From assembly GCA_008015095.1 (NCBI GenBank), contig SSEV01000099.1, positions 1 to 47,563 of the forward strand: a DNA stretch of 47,563 nucleotides. Reading direction: 5' to 3'. A program made the position numbers and the translations under genes. Below, one piece after another: positions 33,138 to 42,494 of the stretch (position 1 is its first letter; every line of letters starts with the position of its first letter). Source of the stretch: Lysobacteraceae bacterium. Its GTDB lineage: Bacteria; Pseudomonadota; Gammaproteobacteria; Xanthomonadales; Xanthomonadaceae. A model generated the notes under the pieces. It was not told the DNA's origin and did no database searches. It was given only the letters and a program-made list of their open reading frames with translations.

Positions 33138-34931
33138 TCAATACACGCGTTTCTTGGGCGGAACGGGATCAACCTCCCCGCTCAAGGTCTTCATATGCAC
33201 CGGCCGGTAATCGATCCGGGTATTGCCGGCGTCGTCCACCCAGCACAGCGTGTGCTTCTGCCACTGCTTGTCGTCGCGCTCCGGATAGTCCTCGCGGGCG
33301 TGGGCGCCACGCGATTCGGTACGGTTCTCGGCGGAAACGATGGTGACCAGGGCTTGCCCAAGCAGATTCTGCAGCTCCAGGGTCTCGATCAGATCGGAGT
33401 TCCACACCAGCGAACGGTCGCTGACTTTCACATCGGCGAACCCGGCGTGGATCTCGCGCACGCTGCGCACGCCTTCGGCCAGGGTTTGGCCGGTACGGAA
33501 AACCGCCGCGTCTTTCTGCATCGCGCGCTGCATGCGCAGACGCAATTCGGCGGTCGACGTGCTTCCGTTGGCGTGCCTGAGCCTGTCGAGATTGGCCAGC
33601 GCCCTGTCGCAGGCGTCGCCGGCAAGCGTTTTGTGCGCCGCCCCTGACTTGATGGTCTCGGCGCAACGGTTCGCCACCGCACGACCGAACACCACCAGAT
33701 CCAGCAGCGAATTGGAACCGAGCCGGTTGGCGCCATGGACCGAGACGCAGGCGGCTTCGCCGATCGCATACAACCCAGGCACCACGGCGTCGGGATCGTC
33801 GCCGCGCAGTTGCACCACTTCGCCGTGGTAATTGGTCGGGATGCCGCCCATGTTGTAGTGCACGGTCGGAATCACCGGAATCGGTTCTTTTTCGACATCG
33901 ACCCCAGCAAAAATCCGTGCGCTCTCGGAAATACCCGGGAGACGTTTGTGGATGACCTCGGGTCCAAGATGCGTCAGATCAAGCAGGATGTGGTCGTGAT
34001 CGGGACCGCAACCGCGGCCTTCGCGGATTTCGATCGTCATCGAACGCGAGACCATGTCGCGCGGCGCCAGATCCTTCACGCTCGGCGCATAACGTTCCAT
34101 GAAACGCTCGCCCTTGCTGTTGCGGAGGATGCCACCCTCGCCGCGCACGCCCTCGGTGATCAGGCAACCGGCGCCGTAGATACCGGTGGGATGGAACTGC
34201 ACGAATTCCATGTCCTGCATGCCGAGCCCCGCGCGCAGCGCCATGCCGCCGCCGTCACCGGTGCAGGTATGCGCCGAAGTCGCGGAAAAATACGCGCGTC
34301 CGTAACCGCCGGTGGCCAGGACTACGCCCTGCGCGCGGAACAGATGCAACGTGCCCTCGGCCATATCCAACGCGAGCACGCCACGGCAAACGCCCTCCGC
34401 GTCCATGATCAGATCGAGCGCGAAATATTCGACGAAAAACCGCGCATCGTGCGCCAATGCTTGCTGGTACAACGTGTGCAGGATCGCGTGACCGGTACGG
34501 TCGGCCGCGGCGCAGGTGCGTTGCGCCGGCGGGCCGTCGCCGTAACGCGTGGTCATGCCGCCGAATGGGCGTTGATAAATGCGTCCGTCTTCGGTCCGCG
34601 AGAACGGGACGCCGTAATGCTCCAGCTCGATGATCGCCGGGATGGCCTCGCGGCACATGTACTCGATTGCATCCTGATCGCCCAGCCAGTCGGAGCCCTT
34701 GACCGTATCGAAGAAGTGATAGCGCCAGTCGTCTTCGCCCATGTTGGCCAGCGCCGCAGCCACCCCGCCCTGCGCCGCGACGGTGTGCGAACGCGTGGGG
34801 AAGACCTTGGTCAGACATGCGGTCTGCAAGCCCTTCTGAGCCAAGCCGAACGTTGCGCGCAGGCCGGCGCCGCCGGCGCCGACCACGACCATGTCGTATT
34901 TATGTTCGATGATCTTGTAAGCGGAAGTCAT
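33138..34931 (-). CDS. sdhA: Succinate dehydrogenase flavoprotein subunit SdhA
   Basis: 597 residues. FAD-binding [12 protein letters not shown] near the N-terminus, the covalent FAD histidine at His49 in [11 protein letters not shown], the substrate site [21 protein letters not shown] and the C-terminal succinate-binding [18 protein letters not shown]. The ATG at 34931 follows AAGGCAACC. Oxidises succinate to fumarate in the TCA cycle and respiratory chain. Confidence 0.97.
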   Translation of the reverse strand: MTSAYKIIEHKYDMVVVGAGGAGLRATFGLAQKGLQTACLTKVFPTRSHTVAAQGGVAAALANMGEDDWRYHFFDTVKGSDWLGDQDAIEYMCREAIPAIIELEHYGVPFSRTEDGRIYQRPFGGMTTRYGDGPPAQRTCAAADRTGHAILHTLYQQALAHDARFFVEYFALDLIMDAEGVCRGVLALDMAEGTLHLFRAQGVVLATGGYGRAYFSATSAHTCTGDGGGMALRAGLGMQDMEFVQFHPTGIYGAGCLITEGVRGEGGILRNSKGERFMERYAPSVKDLAPRDMVSRSMTIEIREGRGCGPDHDHILLDLTHLGPEVIHKRLPGISESARIFAGVDVEKEPIPVIPTVHYNMGGIPTNYHGEVVQLRGDDPDAVVPGLYAIGEAACVSVHGANRLGSNSLLDLVVFGRAVANRCAETIKSGAAHKTLAGDACDRALANLDRLRHANGSTSTAELRLRMQRAMQKDAAVFRTGQTLAEGVRSVREIHAGFADVKVSDRSLVWNSDLIETLELQNLLGQALVTIVSAENRTESRGAHAREDYPERDDKQWQKHTLCWVDDAGNTRIDYRPVHMKTLSGEVDPVPPKKRVY

Positions 34932-34951
34932 GGTTGCCTTGGTGGGACGCA

Positions 34952-35362
34952 TCAGGGCATCAGGGCGATCCTGGCGATCGCGTAGAGCGAAACCAGGCCA
35001 CCGAGCGCGCAAGCGAAAGTGATGAGCAGTTGCAAAGCGATTTCGGTCGCACGGTGATGCACATAATCCTCGACCACCACCTGCAGACCGAGTCTGGCGT
35101 GCCAGAACAGGGAGATCGCGAACAGGACGAGCGGGATTGCGTTCGCCGGCCTGCCCAGCGCGGCCCGTATCTCATCGTGGCCGGTACCGACCAGGGCGAT
35201 GAGCATGCCGACGACCCATGGGGTGAGCAGCGCAAGGAAGACCGCGCTCACCCGCTGCCACCAGAAATGGCCGGTGCCGGACTTGGCCGAACCCAGACCA
35301 CGGGCCCGCGCGACCGGAGTCCTGAAATCGCGCGAGCCGGGAGGTGTCGTGTCGCCACTCAT
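34952..35362 (-). CDS. sdhD: Succinate dehydrogenase membrane anchor SdhD
   Basis: 136 residues. A polar 30-residue start is followed by three helices (about 37-60, 72-95, 108-132). [14 protein letters not shown] and [16 protein letters not shown] are typical of SdhD, with the His in the second helix a likely haem b ligand. The ATG at 35362 overlaps the sdhC stop (ATGA). Confidence 0.9.
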   Translation of the reverse strand: MSGDTTPPGSRDFRTPVARARGLGSAKSGTGHFWWQRVSAVFLALLTPWVVGMLIALVGTGHDEIRAALGRPANAIPLVLFAISLFWHARLGLQVVVEDYVHHRATEIALQLLITFACALGGLVSLYAIARIALMP

Positions 35363-35748
35363 GCCCCACCTCGCGATGCCAGCCACCAGATCGCTGCGGT
35401 AAACACCAAGGTCAACACGGCAACGGCATAACCTGAGCGGTAGACCTGGGGCAATTTGAAGCCCCAGCCGGCATCCCAGAGCAAGTGACGGATGCCATTG
35501 AGCAGGTGATACGCCAAAGCCAGCGAGAAACCGAACAACACCAGCTTGCCGAACGGTGACGCCAGACATTCGGCGGCGCTCGCATAGGCGTCGCCGCCTT
35601 GCGCCACCGCGAGCAACCACCAGGCAAGCGCGAATGCGCCAAAAGAGAGGGCGATGCCGCTGATGCGATGCAGGATCGACATCACCGTGGTGATCTGCGG
35701 CTTATAGACCTGCAGATGCGGCGACAGGGGACGAGCGCGTTGAGACAT
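35359..35748 (-). CDS. sdhC: Succinate dehydrogenase cytochrome b556 subunit SdhC
   Basis: 129 residues with three helices. SPHLQVYKPQITTVMSILHRISGIAL is the family signature, and HLLNGIRHLLWD contains the conserved haem-ligand region. It anchors the catalytic subunits and forms the quinone site with SdhD. Preceded on the same strand, 29 nt upstream, by the sdhAF4-like gene. Confidence 0.94.
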   Translation of the reverse strand: MSQRARPLSPHLQVYKPQITTVMSILHRISGIALSFGAFALAWWLLAVAQGGDAYASAAECLASPFGKLVLFGFSLALAYHLLNGIRHLLWDAGWGFKLPQVYRSGYAVAVLTLVFTAAIWWLASRGGA

Positions 35749-35777
35749 TGCGAATGCGCCAAAGAAGGAATGGGGAT

Positions 35778-35960
35778 TCAGAAGTCGATGCAGCGGCCGT
35801 TCTTTTCCCAGTCGCCGTATCTCACGGGATCGGGACCGTCACGGCCTCCGATCTCCTTCGGCGCTCCCGCAGCCGCAGGGGCCGGAGAGGGCGTCGCATC
35901 GGCCAGCACGGTTTCCGGTGCGATTTCCGCGACGGGGGTGGGAACGGTTTCGCCTATCAT
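35778..35960 (-). CDS. Succinate dehydrogenase assembly factor 4 homolog (DUF1674)
   Basis: 60 residues. An Ala/Pro-rich start is followed by EIGGRDGPDPVRYGDWEKNG and RCIDF at the very end, the SDHAF4/DUF1674 signature. In mitochondria and yeast, SDHAF4 binds flavinylated SDHA and protects it before docking to SDHB. It is the first gene of the sdh series and has AGGA 9 nt upstream of its ATG. Only 38 nt separate its ATG from the divergent ygfZ ATG. Confidence 0.85.
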   Translation of the reverse strand: MIGETVPTPVAEIAPETVLADATPSPAPAAAGAPKEIGGRDGPDPVRYGDWEKNGRCIDF

Positions 35961-35998
35961 TTCTCACATCCTGAATCTGAAGTTTAAGTCCCACCCCC

Positions 35999-36907
35999 AT
36001 GCCGGACAACCCGCACCGTATCCCTTCAGCCCCTTTCCGACCCGAATGGTTCGCGCTAACGGACCATCAAATCGTCGAATTGACAGGCCGCGATGCGGTC
36101 GGCTTCGCCCAGGCGCAGTTCATAAACGACGTCGCAGCTTTGGACGATGGGGGGTGGCAGTGGAATGGCTGGCTTACGCCGAAAGGACGCCTGATCGCAC
36201 TGTTCGCCCTCCTCCGCATTGAGTCCGAACGCCTGTGGATCTTGCTCTCTGACATGGCGGCGGACGAGCTGGTGGAGCAATTGCGGCGTTATGTGTTCCG
36301 AAGCAAGGTCCGTATCGGCACGCGGGCCGACCTCCATGCGAGCGGATTCCCGCGCGCCTCATTGCTGGCATCGGGCGGCCATTGGGTCGGAGATCCCGGG
36401 ATCTCGATCGAATTGGACTTCAGCGGCCGGCTGACGCCCCTCGCCCAGAACACGGGCCGTTCGCTGCGAATCAGCTCGGCTCGGGGAATCGCTTCGAGCG
36501 CTGCCTTGGACTGGTGGGCGACGCTCGATTTGATCCACGGCCTGCCCCGATTGGAAGCCTCACAGCGTGCACTATGGACGCCCCAACAACTTTCGCTTGA
36601 GCGCTTGCGCGCCTATAGCCTCAAAAAAGGCTGTTATCCCGGGCAGGAGATCGTCGCCCGCACCCACTTCCTGGGCCAGGCCAAGCGCGGACTGGGGCTG
36701 CTCCGCACGAACACTCCATTACAACCAGGCCAAGAATTGCGCGATGGCGAGCGAGTCATCGGCCATATCGTCGCGAGCCGGGAACTGTACGCCTTGGCGG
36801 TGCTCCCTCTGGGGGACGATCTCTCCCTGGGGGTGTCCCATGCGAATGCAGACGGCACCGAGAACAGGCGAGAAATCATCAAACTGGCTGAAGGTTTGGA
36901 ACGCTGA
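35999..36907 (+). CDS. ygfZ: Folate-dependent Fe-S cluster protein YgfZ
   Basis: 302 residues. The hallmark K-G-C-Y-x-G-Q-E sequence is present as KKGCYPGQEIVAR (Cys about 217), preceded by the GcvT-like domain with GRDAVGFAQAQFINDV and LTPKGRL. YgfZ/IBA57 uses tetrahydrofolate to support assembly or repair of [4Fe-4S] enzymes, succinate dehydrogenase among them. Divergent placement at the head of the sdh block fits that role. Confidence 0.94.
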   Translation: MPDNPHRIPSAPFRPEWFALTDHQIVELTGRDAVGFAQAQFINDVAALDDGGWQWNGWLTPKGRLIALFALLRIESERLWILLSDMAADELVEQLRRYVFRSKVRIGTRADLHASGFPRASLLASGGHWVGDPGISIELDFSGRLTPLAQNTGRSLRISSARGIASSAALDWWATLDLIHGLPRLEASQRALWTPQQLSLERLRAYSLKKGCYPGQEIVARTHFLGQAKRGLGLLRTNTPLQPGQELRDGERVIGHIVASRELYALAVLPLGDDLSLGVSHANADGTENRREIIKLAEGLER

Positions 36908-37031
36908 CCGGCTCTCACAGGCCACATTTCGGCGGCGCTGAGGGCCAGGCGGCCATGGGCCAGGGCGGCCGGCGCGTATCGGCCTATGTATACCGGTTCT
37001 GAAGCCGAATAAGTTCGGTGTCGACCGCGAT

Positions 37032-37517
37032 TCACCCCATATTCGACAACGCGCCTCGACTGGGTGGATTCTGGCTTTGCGCGACATCCTGGCGCTGTTG
37101 CTCCGCAGCCCGCTGCTGCTCCTGGGCGCGCAGCGTCACGTTCAGTTCGTGAATCGAATCGATGGTCTGAGCCTGCGAATAGGTCATGGTCTCGGAAAGG
37201 TTCATCGCGAGCGTCCGCATATGCTCGTAGCGCCGGGGGTCGCCCTGATACATGATCAGATTCTCTCCGGCCGCCGCGCCGCCACTGAGTACGACGCCGT
37301 CGATCGGCTTATCGTGGTCGAGCGAGCGCTGTTCGCGCTGCGCATCCTCTTTGAGACTTTTCAACATATGGACTGGAAGGGCTTTGAGGTTGTAGCCGTT
37401 CCAATCGTCCGTCTCCTTGCCGATGCTGCGTACCAGCATCTCTTTGTCCTCCTCGACTCGACGCTGGTCTGCTTGCCCCAGTTCGCCATGGGTCTTGTCA
37501 TCGCTTGAAGTGCCCAT
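37032..37517 (-). CDS. Gln-rich protein resembling the XVIPCD secretion domain
   Basis: 161 residues, no signal peptide or membrane helix. GGAGGA stands 7 nt before the ATG at 37517. The middle (71-116) reads IDGVVLS, then LIMYQGDP, then SETMTYSQAQ. This resembles the order in the XVIPCD C-terminal domain of Xanthomonas T4SS effectors: IDxVVLS, FxVQGxxxDP, then a Pro-Val-x-x-S-x-x-Q segment and a Gln-rich tail. The C-terminus here is also Gln-rich (RAQEQQRAAEQQRQ). There is no room for a toxin domain in the 70 residues before it. It may be a stand-alone substrate, an adaptor or an unrelated protein; motif likeness is by eye. Confidence 0.6.
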   Translation of the reverse strand: MGTSSDDKTHGELGQADQRRVEEDKEMLVRSIGKETDDWNGYNLKALPVHMLKSLKEDAQREQRSLDHDKPIDGVVLSGGAAAGENLIMYQGDPRRYEHMRTLAMNLSETMTYSQAQTIDSIHELNVTLRAQEQQRAAEQQRQDVAQSQNPPSRGALSNMG

Positions 37518-37901
37518 CTGCTTTTCCTCCCGATTGACCGGCCCATCAGGCCAGAACCGCCGTTGCGGCACGCCGCACCAGCCCCGGTTTCGCCGATCGG
37601 CCAGCTTACCGCCGGTGCCCCCGCGCTCCGGGCTGGGAGCGCGAACCGATCAGGCGCGCCTCAAAGGCCCGGCTCCATCGAGACCATCCGCTCTATGAGG
37701 GTGTTCCTGGGGAACAAGGGACGAGGCGTTCGGGCCATTATGGCCTTGATGATCCGCCTTGCAAGCGGACCCAGCCCCCATTTCGACGCCCAAGGATGAC
37801 GAATTCATGCCAGATCGACGCCGAAACAGGGGGCAGGCGCCCTGTAATCCGGAGTAATCCGATGATGGCGGCGACTTATGGTCAGATCAAAGGAGCGGTG
37901 C
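37518..37901. other. Intergenic region with a GC-rich hairpin
   Basis: 384 nt with no supported gene. CGCGCTCC (37622-37629) and GGAGCGCG (37636-37643) form an 8-bp stem with a 6-nt loop that could end the protease operon transcript, but no T tract follows. The rest should contain the promoter for the 161-residue protein; I cannot pick it out. Confidence 0.4.
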
Positions 37902-38660
37902 TCAGGGCTGTGTCGGCTTGGCAGGCGGCGCCGCGACCTGCGTGGTTTGGCCTGAGAAGTAGTAGTCGATTTCGTTGCGCACTGCGATCAGGGCAGAGTC
38001 GGCCGCAAGTTTGGCGGCGGCTTCCGACGCGGTCGATTTGAGCCAGTCCATGCCGGCTTTGCCCAGACCTTCGTACGCATCGGCGCCGCCCCAGATATTG
38101 ATCGCTCGGGTGGCGGTGCGTTCGAAACTGTGACTGGTGATGCTCTTGCCGTTGAGCATGACCTCGTACTTGATCACCAGGCGTTCACTGCTCACCACCG
38201 GGATGATGCCCAGCGTGCTACCGGACAGCACCGCACTCAACAGACCGGCCGCCTGACCACCGGCGGTCGGTCGGTTGGTATGCGTGACCATCAGGGTCAA
38301 GGGGCTTCCAACCAAATCCTCATCGAGCGCCGAGAACGCAGGCACCTTTTTGAACAGGGCATAGAGTTCGTCTTCAGCCACCGAACTGAGGAAGTACATC
38401 GCAGGCAGCGCCGGTGCCGCCGGTGCCACCGGAGCCGTTGCGGCGGGCGTTGCTGCCTGAGGTGCGGCTGCCGTAACTGCGCCGGTTGTAGGCGCCGCAG
38501 GTGTCGTTGCCGCCGCAGCGGTCACTGGCGAACCGGCCGGCGCATGCACCGTCGGCGACGGATTCGGCGACGGGCTCTCGGCCGCCATCGCCGGCAGCAC
38601 GCAAACGCACAGGATCAGGGGAAGAATCTGGCTAGATGGACGGATCGACGGACGAATCAT
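37902..38660 (-). CDS. Secreted protein of unknown function, paired with a protease
   Basis: 252 residues. Signal peptide (1-26, ending PAMAAES), an Ala/Pro/Thr-rich linker (27-88), then a folded domain (about 88-230) with VSSERLVIKYEVMLNGKSIT and a long helix. The pattern of a strand of the form VIKYEVML, a turn, then amphipathic helices is like small periplasmic lipoprotein domains, but there is no lipobox. Starts 9 nt after the protease gene, so the two are cotranscribed. Function unknown. Confidence 0.78.
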   Translation of the reverse strand: MIRPSIRPSSQILPLILCVCVLPAMAAESPSPNPSPTVHAPAGSPVTAAAATTPAAPTTGAVTAAAPQAATPAATAPVAPAAPALPAMYFLSSVAEDELYALFKKVPAFSALDEDLVGSPLTLMVTHTNRPTAGGQAAGLLSAVLSGSTLGIIPVVSSERLVIKYEVMLNGKSITSHSFERTATRAINIWGGADAYEGLGKAGMDWLKSTASEAAAKLAADSALIAVRNEIDYYFSGQTTQVAAPPAKPTQP

Positions 38661-38669
38661 GGCGACGCC

Positions 38670-39851
38670 TTACTGATAACAATTGAGCTGGACGGTATTC
38701 GAGAGCGCCGCTTCGTTCGCGACCTGCATACTGCCCGCGCCCTGCGGTTTGATCACGTCGAACAAGACATTTTCCTTGCGCAGGAACATGGCGACGTATC
38801 GCGCATCGAGCGCGAAATTGATGTTCTGCGGGATCAATCCGCGTTTGACGAGCGATTCGGCGCTCAGGGTAGTGACCGCCATCCCCAGCACTTCGCCGTT
38901 GTCGGAAACGATCGGCCCACCGCTGTTGCCCGGCTGACTTGGAGCCGAAAACTGGAACATGCCCCAGGATCCTTTGATGCCCTTGCTGGCGCTGATATTG
39001 CCCCGGGTCACGTTCGGCGAATCGCCCAGAAGACCGCGTAACGGGAAGCCCACGCTGGTGATCGATTCGCCGAGCACCACCTCATGGCCCTGGCGGAAGG
39101 TCATTGCCGATGCGCGCGAGCGTCCGGAGTCGAGCACGGCAACGTCGAGCAACGCGCTGGCCGCTTTTGCGGTGACCGGAAAACTGGCTTCGCCCTGACG
39201 CGCCTCCATCAGCACGCAATCGCGCGAGACATGGGCTGCGGTCAGCAGTTGTCCGGCCTTATTGATGAAGAACGCGGTGCCGGTACGATGCGGTTCGCTG
39301 CGATCAACCAGGATCGCCGGGTCGATCTTGGCGGTCAGGCCACGGTCCGGAAATTTGGTCGTATCGGGTTGAACTTTTTTCTGTACGTCGACCATGATCT
39401 TCTGGATCGCCGTGCGCGAAGCGTTGTAGGCGGCCGCGTTGAAATCGAAACCCTTGACCGCAACGATCTGTACGATATTGCCGCTGTGGAGCTTCTTTGC
39501 GTCGGGGTCGTAAACGTCGTATTGCACGGTCAAATGGACTTTGCCGTAGGTCGGCGTCCATTTCGGAGCCAGGTCTAACAGCAAGCCGTAACGCTTGTCT
39601 TCGCCGGCCGGGATCACGTAGGAATTCGGGAAAAACTGGCGCCCCACGTCGTTCAGTGCGTCCGACAAGGCTTTGCCGGGTTCGACCCACATATTGCTGG
39701 TCGAAAGGTAGGCACGGGACGTCAATATCGACGGCGGTGCGTACACGGCCATCGCGGTTTGATTGGCGATCACCGGTTCGGCTGGCTTTTTCGCCGCGGA
39801 AAGGTCCGTCGCGACGAGAATCAGGGCAAGTAAAGACAAGGCAAATCGCAT
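38670..39851 (-). CDS. Secreted trypsin-like serine protease with extra N-terminal domain
   Basis: 393 residues. Signal peptide (1-19). Residues 35-165 form a separate domain (YGLLLDLAPKW, VHLTVQYDVYDPDAKK, helices) preceding the protease, which has His207 in LTAAHVSRDC, Asp236 in LLDVAVLD and Ser310 in QPGNSGGPI, a complete S1-type triad. No PDZ domain follows, unlike DegP. The N-terminal domain has the same strand-turn-helix pattern as the neighbour at 37902-38660. It probably acts in the periplasm or outside the cell. Confidence 0.82.
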   Translation of the reverse strand: MRFALSLLALILVATDLSAAKKPAEPVIANQTAMAVYAPPSILTSRAYLSTSNMWVEPGKALSDALNDVGRQFFPNSYVIPAGEDKRYGLLLDLAPKWTPTYGKVHLTVQYDVYDPDAKKLHSGNIVQIVAVKGFDFNAAAYNASRTAIQKIMVDVQKKVQPDTTKFPDRGLTAKIDPAILVDRSEPHRTGTAFFINKAGQLLTAAHVSRDCVLMEARQGEASFPVTAKAASALLDVAVLDSGRSRASAMTFRQGHEVVLGESITSVGFPLRGLLGDSPNVTRGNISASKGIKGSWGMFQFSAPSQPGNSGGPIVSDNGEVLGMAVTTLSAESLVKRGLIPQNINFALDARYVAMFLRKENVLFDVIKPQGAGSMQVANEAALSNTVQLNCYQ

Positions 39852-39976
39852 ACGGGCTACCTATGGGCACAACCGCGCCGACCGGGCGCACTCCGCGCCG
39901 ATTCAAGGCAGCGCGGAGCAGCGTCGGTCCGCGCGGGGGAAACGGACGTCAATCGCGCAAGTATAGCGGCGCCCCA

Positions 39977-40030
39977 CCCCCCCCCGCCAGTTAGGCAGGG
40001 GCGTCCTAACGGCGCGCCGTCGTGCGCGCC
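39977..40030 (-). terminator. Hairpins and C9 tract after the E1 gene
   Basis: Two stems lie 35-80 nt beyond the E1 stop: GGCGCGC/GCGCGCC (40011-40017, 40024-40030) and, partly overlapping it, GTTAGG/CCTAAC extended by CGCC/GGCG (39985-40014, one bulge). They are followed by a run of nine C on the plus strand (39977-39985; G on the transcribed strand) rather than T. A role as transcription end is plausible from position only. Confidence 0.35.
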
Positions 40031-40064
40031 AATGTCGGCGATCTTGAATGCGTGGGAGCGCGAA

Positions 40065-42350
40065 TCAGACCGCCAGCGAATCCGCAGCCGCCACGATGTC
40101 CGCTTCCGATGGAATCACCAGGAAGGCGGCGCCAGCGAGCGGAGTGAAGGTATCGGCGCCGACGACGCGACGGAAGGGGCGCGCCCCATATCCCCCTTCC
40201 ACCACGGCAGTGATGACGCCCTCGCCCACGCCGGCGCTGCGTCGGCCTTCGTCGACGATCAGAATGCGCTTGGCGGTCGACGCCTGCTCGCGGATGAAAG
40301 TCTCGTTCAGGGGCAGCAACCAGCGCAGATCGACCACGCGGATCTTCCAGCCGTGCCTCGCCTCGATCGCACGGGCGGCGCGCAGACTCATCGGCACGCC
40401 GTTGCCGAAGGTGAAGATCACCAGGTCGTCGCCCTCGCCGCCATCAGCGGCCCCGTACACGCGACCTTCGCCGAATGGCATCGCGTACTGCGGTGCGGGG
40501 TATTCGGTTTGCCACAATCCGTCGCCTGCTTCGTACAAGTCCTTGGTCATGTACAGTGCGATCGGTTCGAGGAAGGCGCAGACGCGGCCATCGATTTTCG
40601 CCATCGCCGTCATGGTGCGCAGCATCGTCGCAGCGTCGTCGCCACGCGAAGGACATCCGACCACCAAGCCCGGGATATCGCGCAATGCGGTGATCGAATT
40701 GTCGTTGTGGAAGTGTCCGCCGAAGCCGCGCTGGTAACCCAATGACGCGATCCGCATCACCATCGGATTGCGATACTGCCCGTTGCTGAAGAACTGCAGG
40801 CTCGCCGCCTCACCGCGGATCTGGTCGCAAGCGTTGTGAAAGTAAGCCAGATACTGGATCTCCGGCAGCGGCAACATACCCATATTGGCGTAGCCCTGCG
40901 CCAAGCCGAGAATCACGGTTTCATCGAGCAGCGTATTGAACACGCGCCGCGGCCCGAACGTCCGGTACAGGCCCTTGGTCACCGTATACACGCCGCCCTT
41001 CTGCGCGACGTCTTCACCGAACAACATCGTTTCAGGGTACTTGATGAACAAATCGTGCAACGCCTGGTTGATCTGGATAGCCAAGTGCTTCGCTGGCTGC
41101 TTCTCGGGCAATTTCGTTTCATCCCCGAAGACTTTCAAGCGCGCATCGGCGTAGTCGAAACGTTCCGCTTCGGCTCTGACCTTGTCCGGAGTATACGGCG
41201 CCAATGGACGCATCACCTCTTCAAGGGTCGTGATACGCGGACGCTTGTCGGCATCCACCGCCGCATCGAAGCAACGCTTGCGAGTCGCCTCGTAGAGATC
41301 GAGAATTTCGTCTTTCGACATCAGGCCCGACTCCAGCGCGATACCTGCGCTGCGCAACAACGGATCGCTGGCTTCGACCGCGCACAGTTCCTCGATACTG
41401 CGCCATTCGATCTCGAAGTCGGTTCCGGCATGCCCCATGATCCGCGTGGTGCGCAGGTGCAGGAAGGTCGGTCTGCGCGTACGCCGGCAATGCTCGACGG
41501 CCGCCTGCGCCTGTCCGTAACCGACGGCGAGATCTAGGCCATCGGCGTAGAAATAGTCGAGATCTGCGCGATCACGGAAATTGCGCGCGACCCAGCCTTC
41601 CGGCGTTTTGACCGAAATGCCGATGCCGTTGTCCTCGCACATGTACAGCACCGGCGCAGGCAGCTTCTGGTAAGCGGTCCAGGCCGCCGCGTTGAACGCG
41701 GTCTGCGCGGTTGCGTGGTTGCTGGATGCGTCGCCAAAGGAGCAGACCACGAGGCTGTCGTCGGGCACCGGCAGCATATGACCGATACGTCTGGCGTGCT
41801 CGATCGCGATCGCGGTTCCCAGCGCTTTGGGAAGATGGGACGCAATCGTCGAGGTTTGCGGCAACACCCAAAGCGGTTTGCTGCCCCACACCTTGTGCCG
41901 ACCGCCGCTGGCAGGATCTTCGGCGCTCGCGGCGAAGGACAAAGCCGAATCCATGATCGGATCCATCCCCGGAATCTTGCGGAACCGCTCGGCCATGAAG
42001 CCGCCCGAGCGGTAATGCAGGAAGGCCGGATCGGTGTGGCGCGTAAGCCGGGCGATCATCGCGTTGCCTTCGTGGCCCGACGAGCCGATCGTGTAGAAGA
42101 CCTTGTTCTGCACGCGCAACACGCGCGCCATCAGATCCAGATGGCGACTGATCAATTGCGATTCGAACAATTCGCGAAACCCGTGCGCATCAAGCGCGCT
42201 GTCGCCGACGATAGCCGCGTCCGGTACGGGGCGTTGTCGCGTCGCGCCACTCCAGCCTTTGACGAACTCCTGAAAGTTGATGTCGCAGATCTCGGCTCGA
42301 TTCAAGCCTTTCATGCGTGCCGGGATCGGATTGGGGATTGGAACGAACAT
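40065..42350 (-). CDS. Fused alpha/beta 2-oxo acid dehydrogenase E1 (branched-chain type)
   Basis: 761 residues. Residues about 50-400 are an E1-alpha with the thiamin diphosphate motif region SFGDASSNHA (206-212) and EDNGIGIS; about 422-761 are an E1-beta with LFGEDVAQKGGVYTVTKGL and FNTLLDETVILGLAQGYA. The two are separate chains in most branched-chain oxo acid dehydrogenases. The usual GDG of the cofactor motif is GDA, and the spacing to Asn241 is longer than normal. No E2 or E3 gene is in the window. The ATG at 42350 lacks a good ribosome binding site; ATG at 42314 is an alternative. Confidence 0.88.
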   Translation of the reverse strand: MFVPIPNPIPARMKGLNRAEICDINFQEFVKGWSGATRQRPVPDAAIVGDSALDAHGFRELFESQLISRHLDLMARVLRVQNKVFYTIGSSGHEGNAMIARLTRHTDPAFLHYRSGGFMAERFRKIPGMDPIMDSALSFAASAEDPASGGRHKVWGSKPLWVLPQTSTIASHLPKALGTAIAIEHARRIGHMLPVPDDSLVVCSFGDASSNHATAQTAFNAAAWTAYQKLPAPVLYMCEDNGIGISVKTPEGWVARNFRDRADLDYFYADGLDLAVGYGQAQAAVEHCRRTRRPTFLHLRTTRIMGHAGTDFEIEWRSIEELCAVEASDPLLRSAGIALESGLMSKDEILDLYEATRKRCFDAAVDADKRPRITTLEEVMRPLAPYTPDKVRAEAERFDYADARLKVFGDETKLPEKQPAKHLAIQINQALHDLFIKYPETMLFGEDVAQKGGVYTVTKGLYRTFGPRRVFNTLLDETVILGLAQGYANMGMLPLPEIQYLAYFHNACDQIRGEAASLQFFSNGQYRNPMVMRIASLGYQRGFGGHFHNDNSITALRDIPGLVVGCPSRGDDAATMLRTMTAMAKIDGRVCAFLEPIALYMTKDLYEAGDGLWQTEYPAPQYAMPFGEGRVYGAADGGEGDDLVIFTFGNGVPMSLRAARAIEARHGWKIRVVDLRWLLPLNETFIREQASTAKRILIVDEGRRSAGVGEGVITAVVEGGYGARPFRRVVGADTFTPLAGAAFLVIPSEADIVAAADSLAV

Positions 42351-42494
42351 GGATGCTTATGCCCTTCGGTGTGGGCAAGCCGAGTCGGCTCTGCCGGATG
42401 TTTGGTGACGCCGCGCGCAAGCAAGCCGAATCGGTTTCGACATGCGCGACTGGGCGCGTGGGAGAATGGCTCGCGGCATGCGTTTAGCTGCAAT

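Noticed and set aside
32142-33647. 501-codon plus-strand frame across sdhB and sdhA
   Set aside because: It lies antisense to two firmly identified genes and has no recognisable domain.
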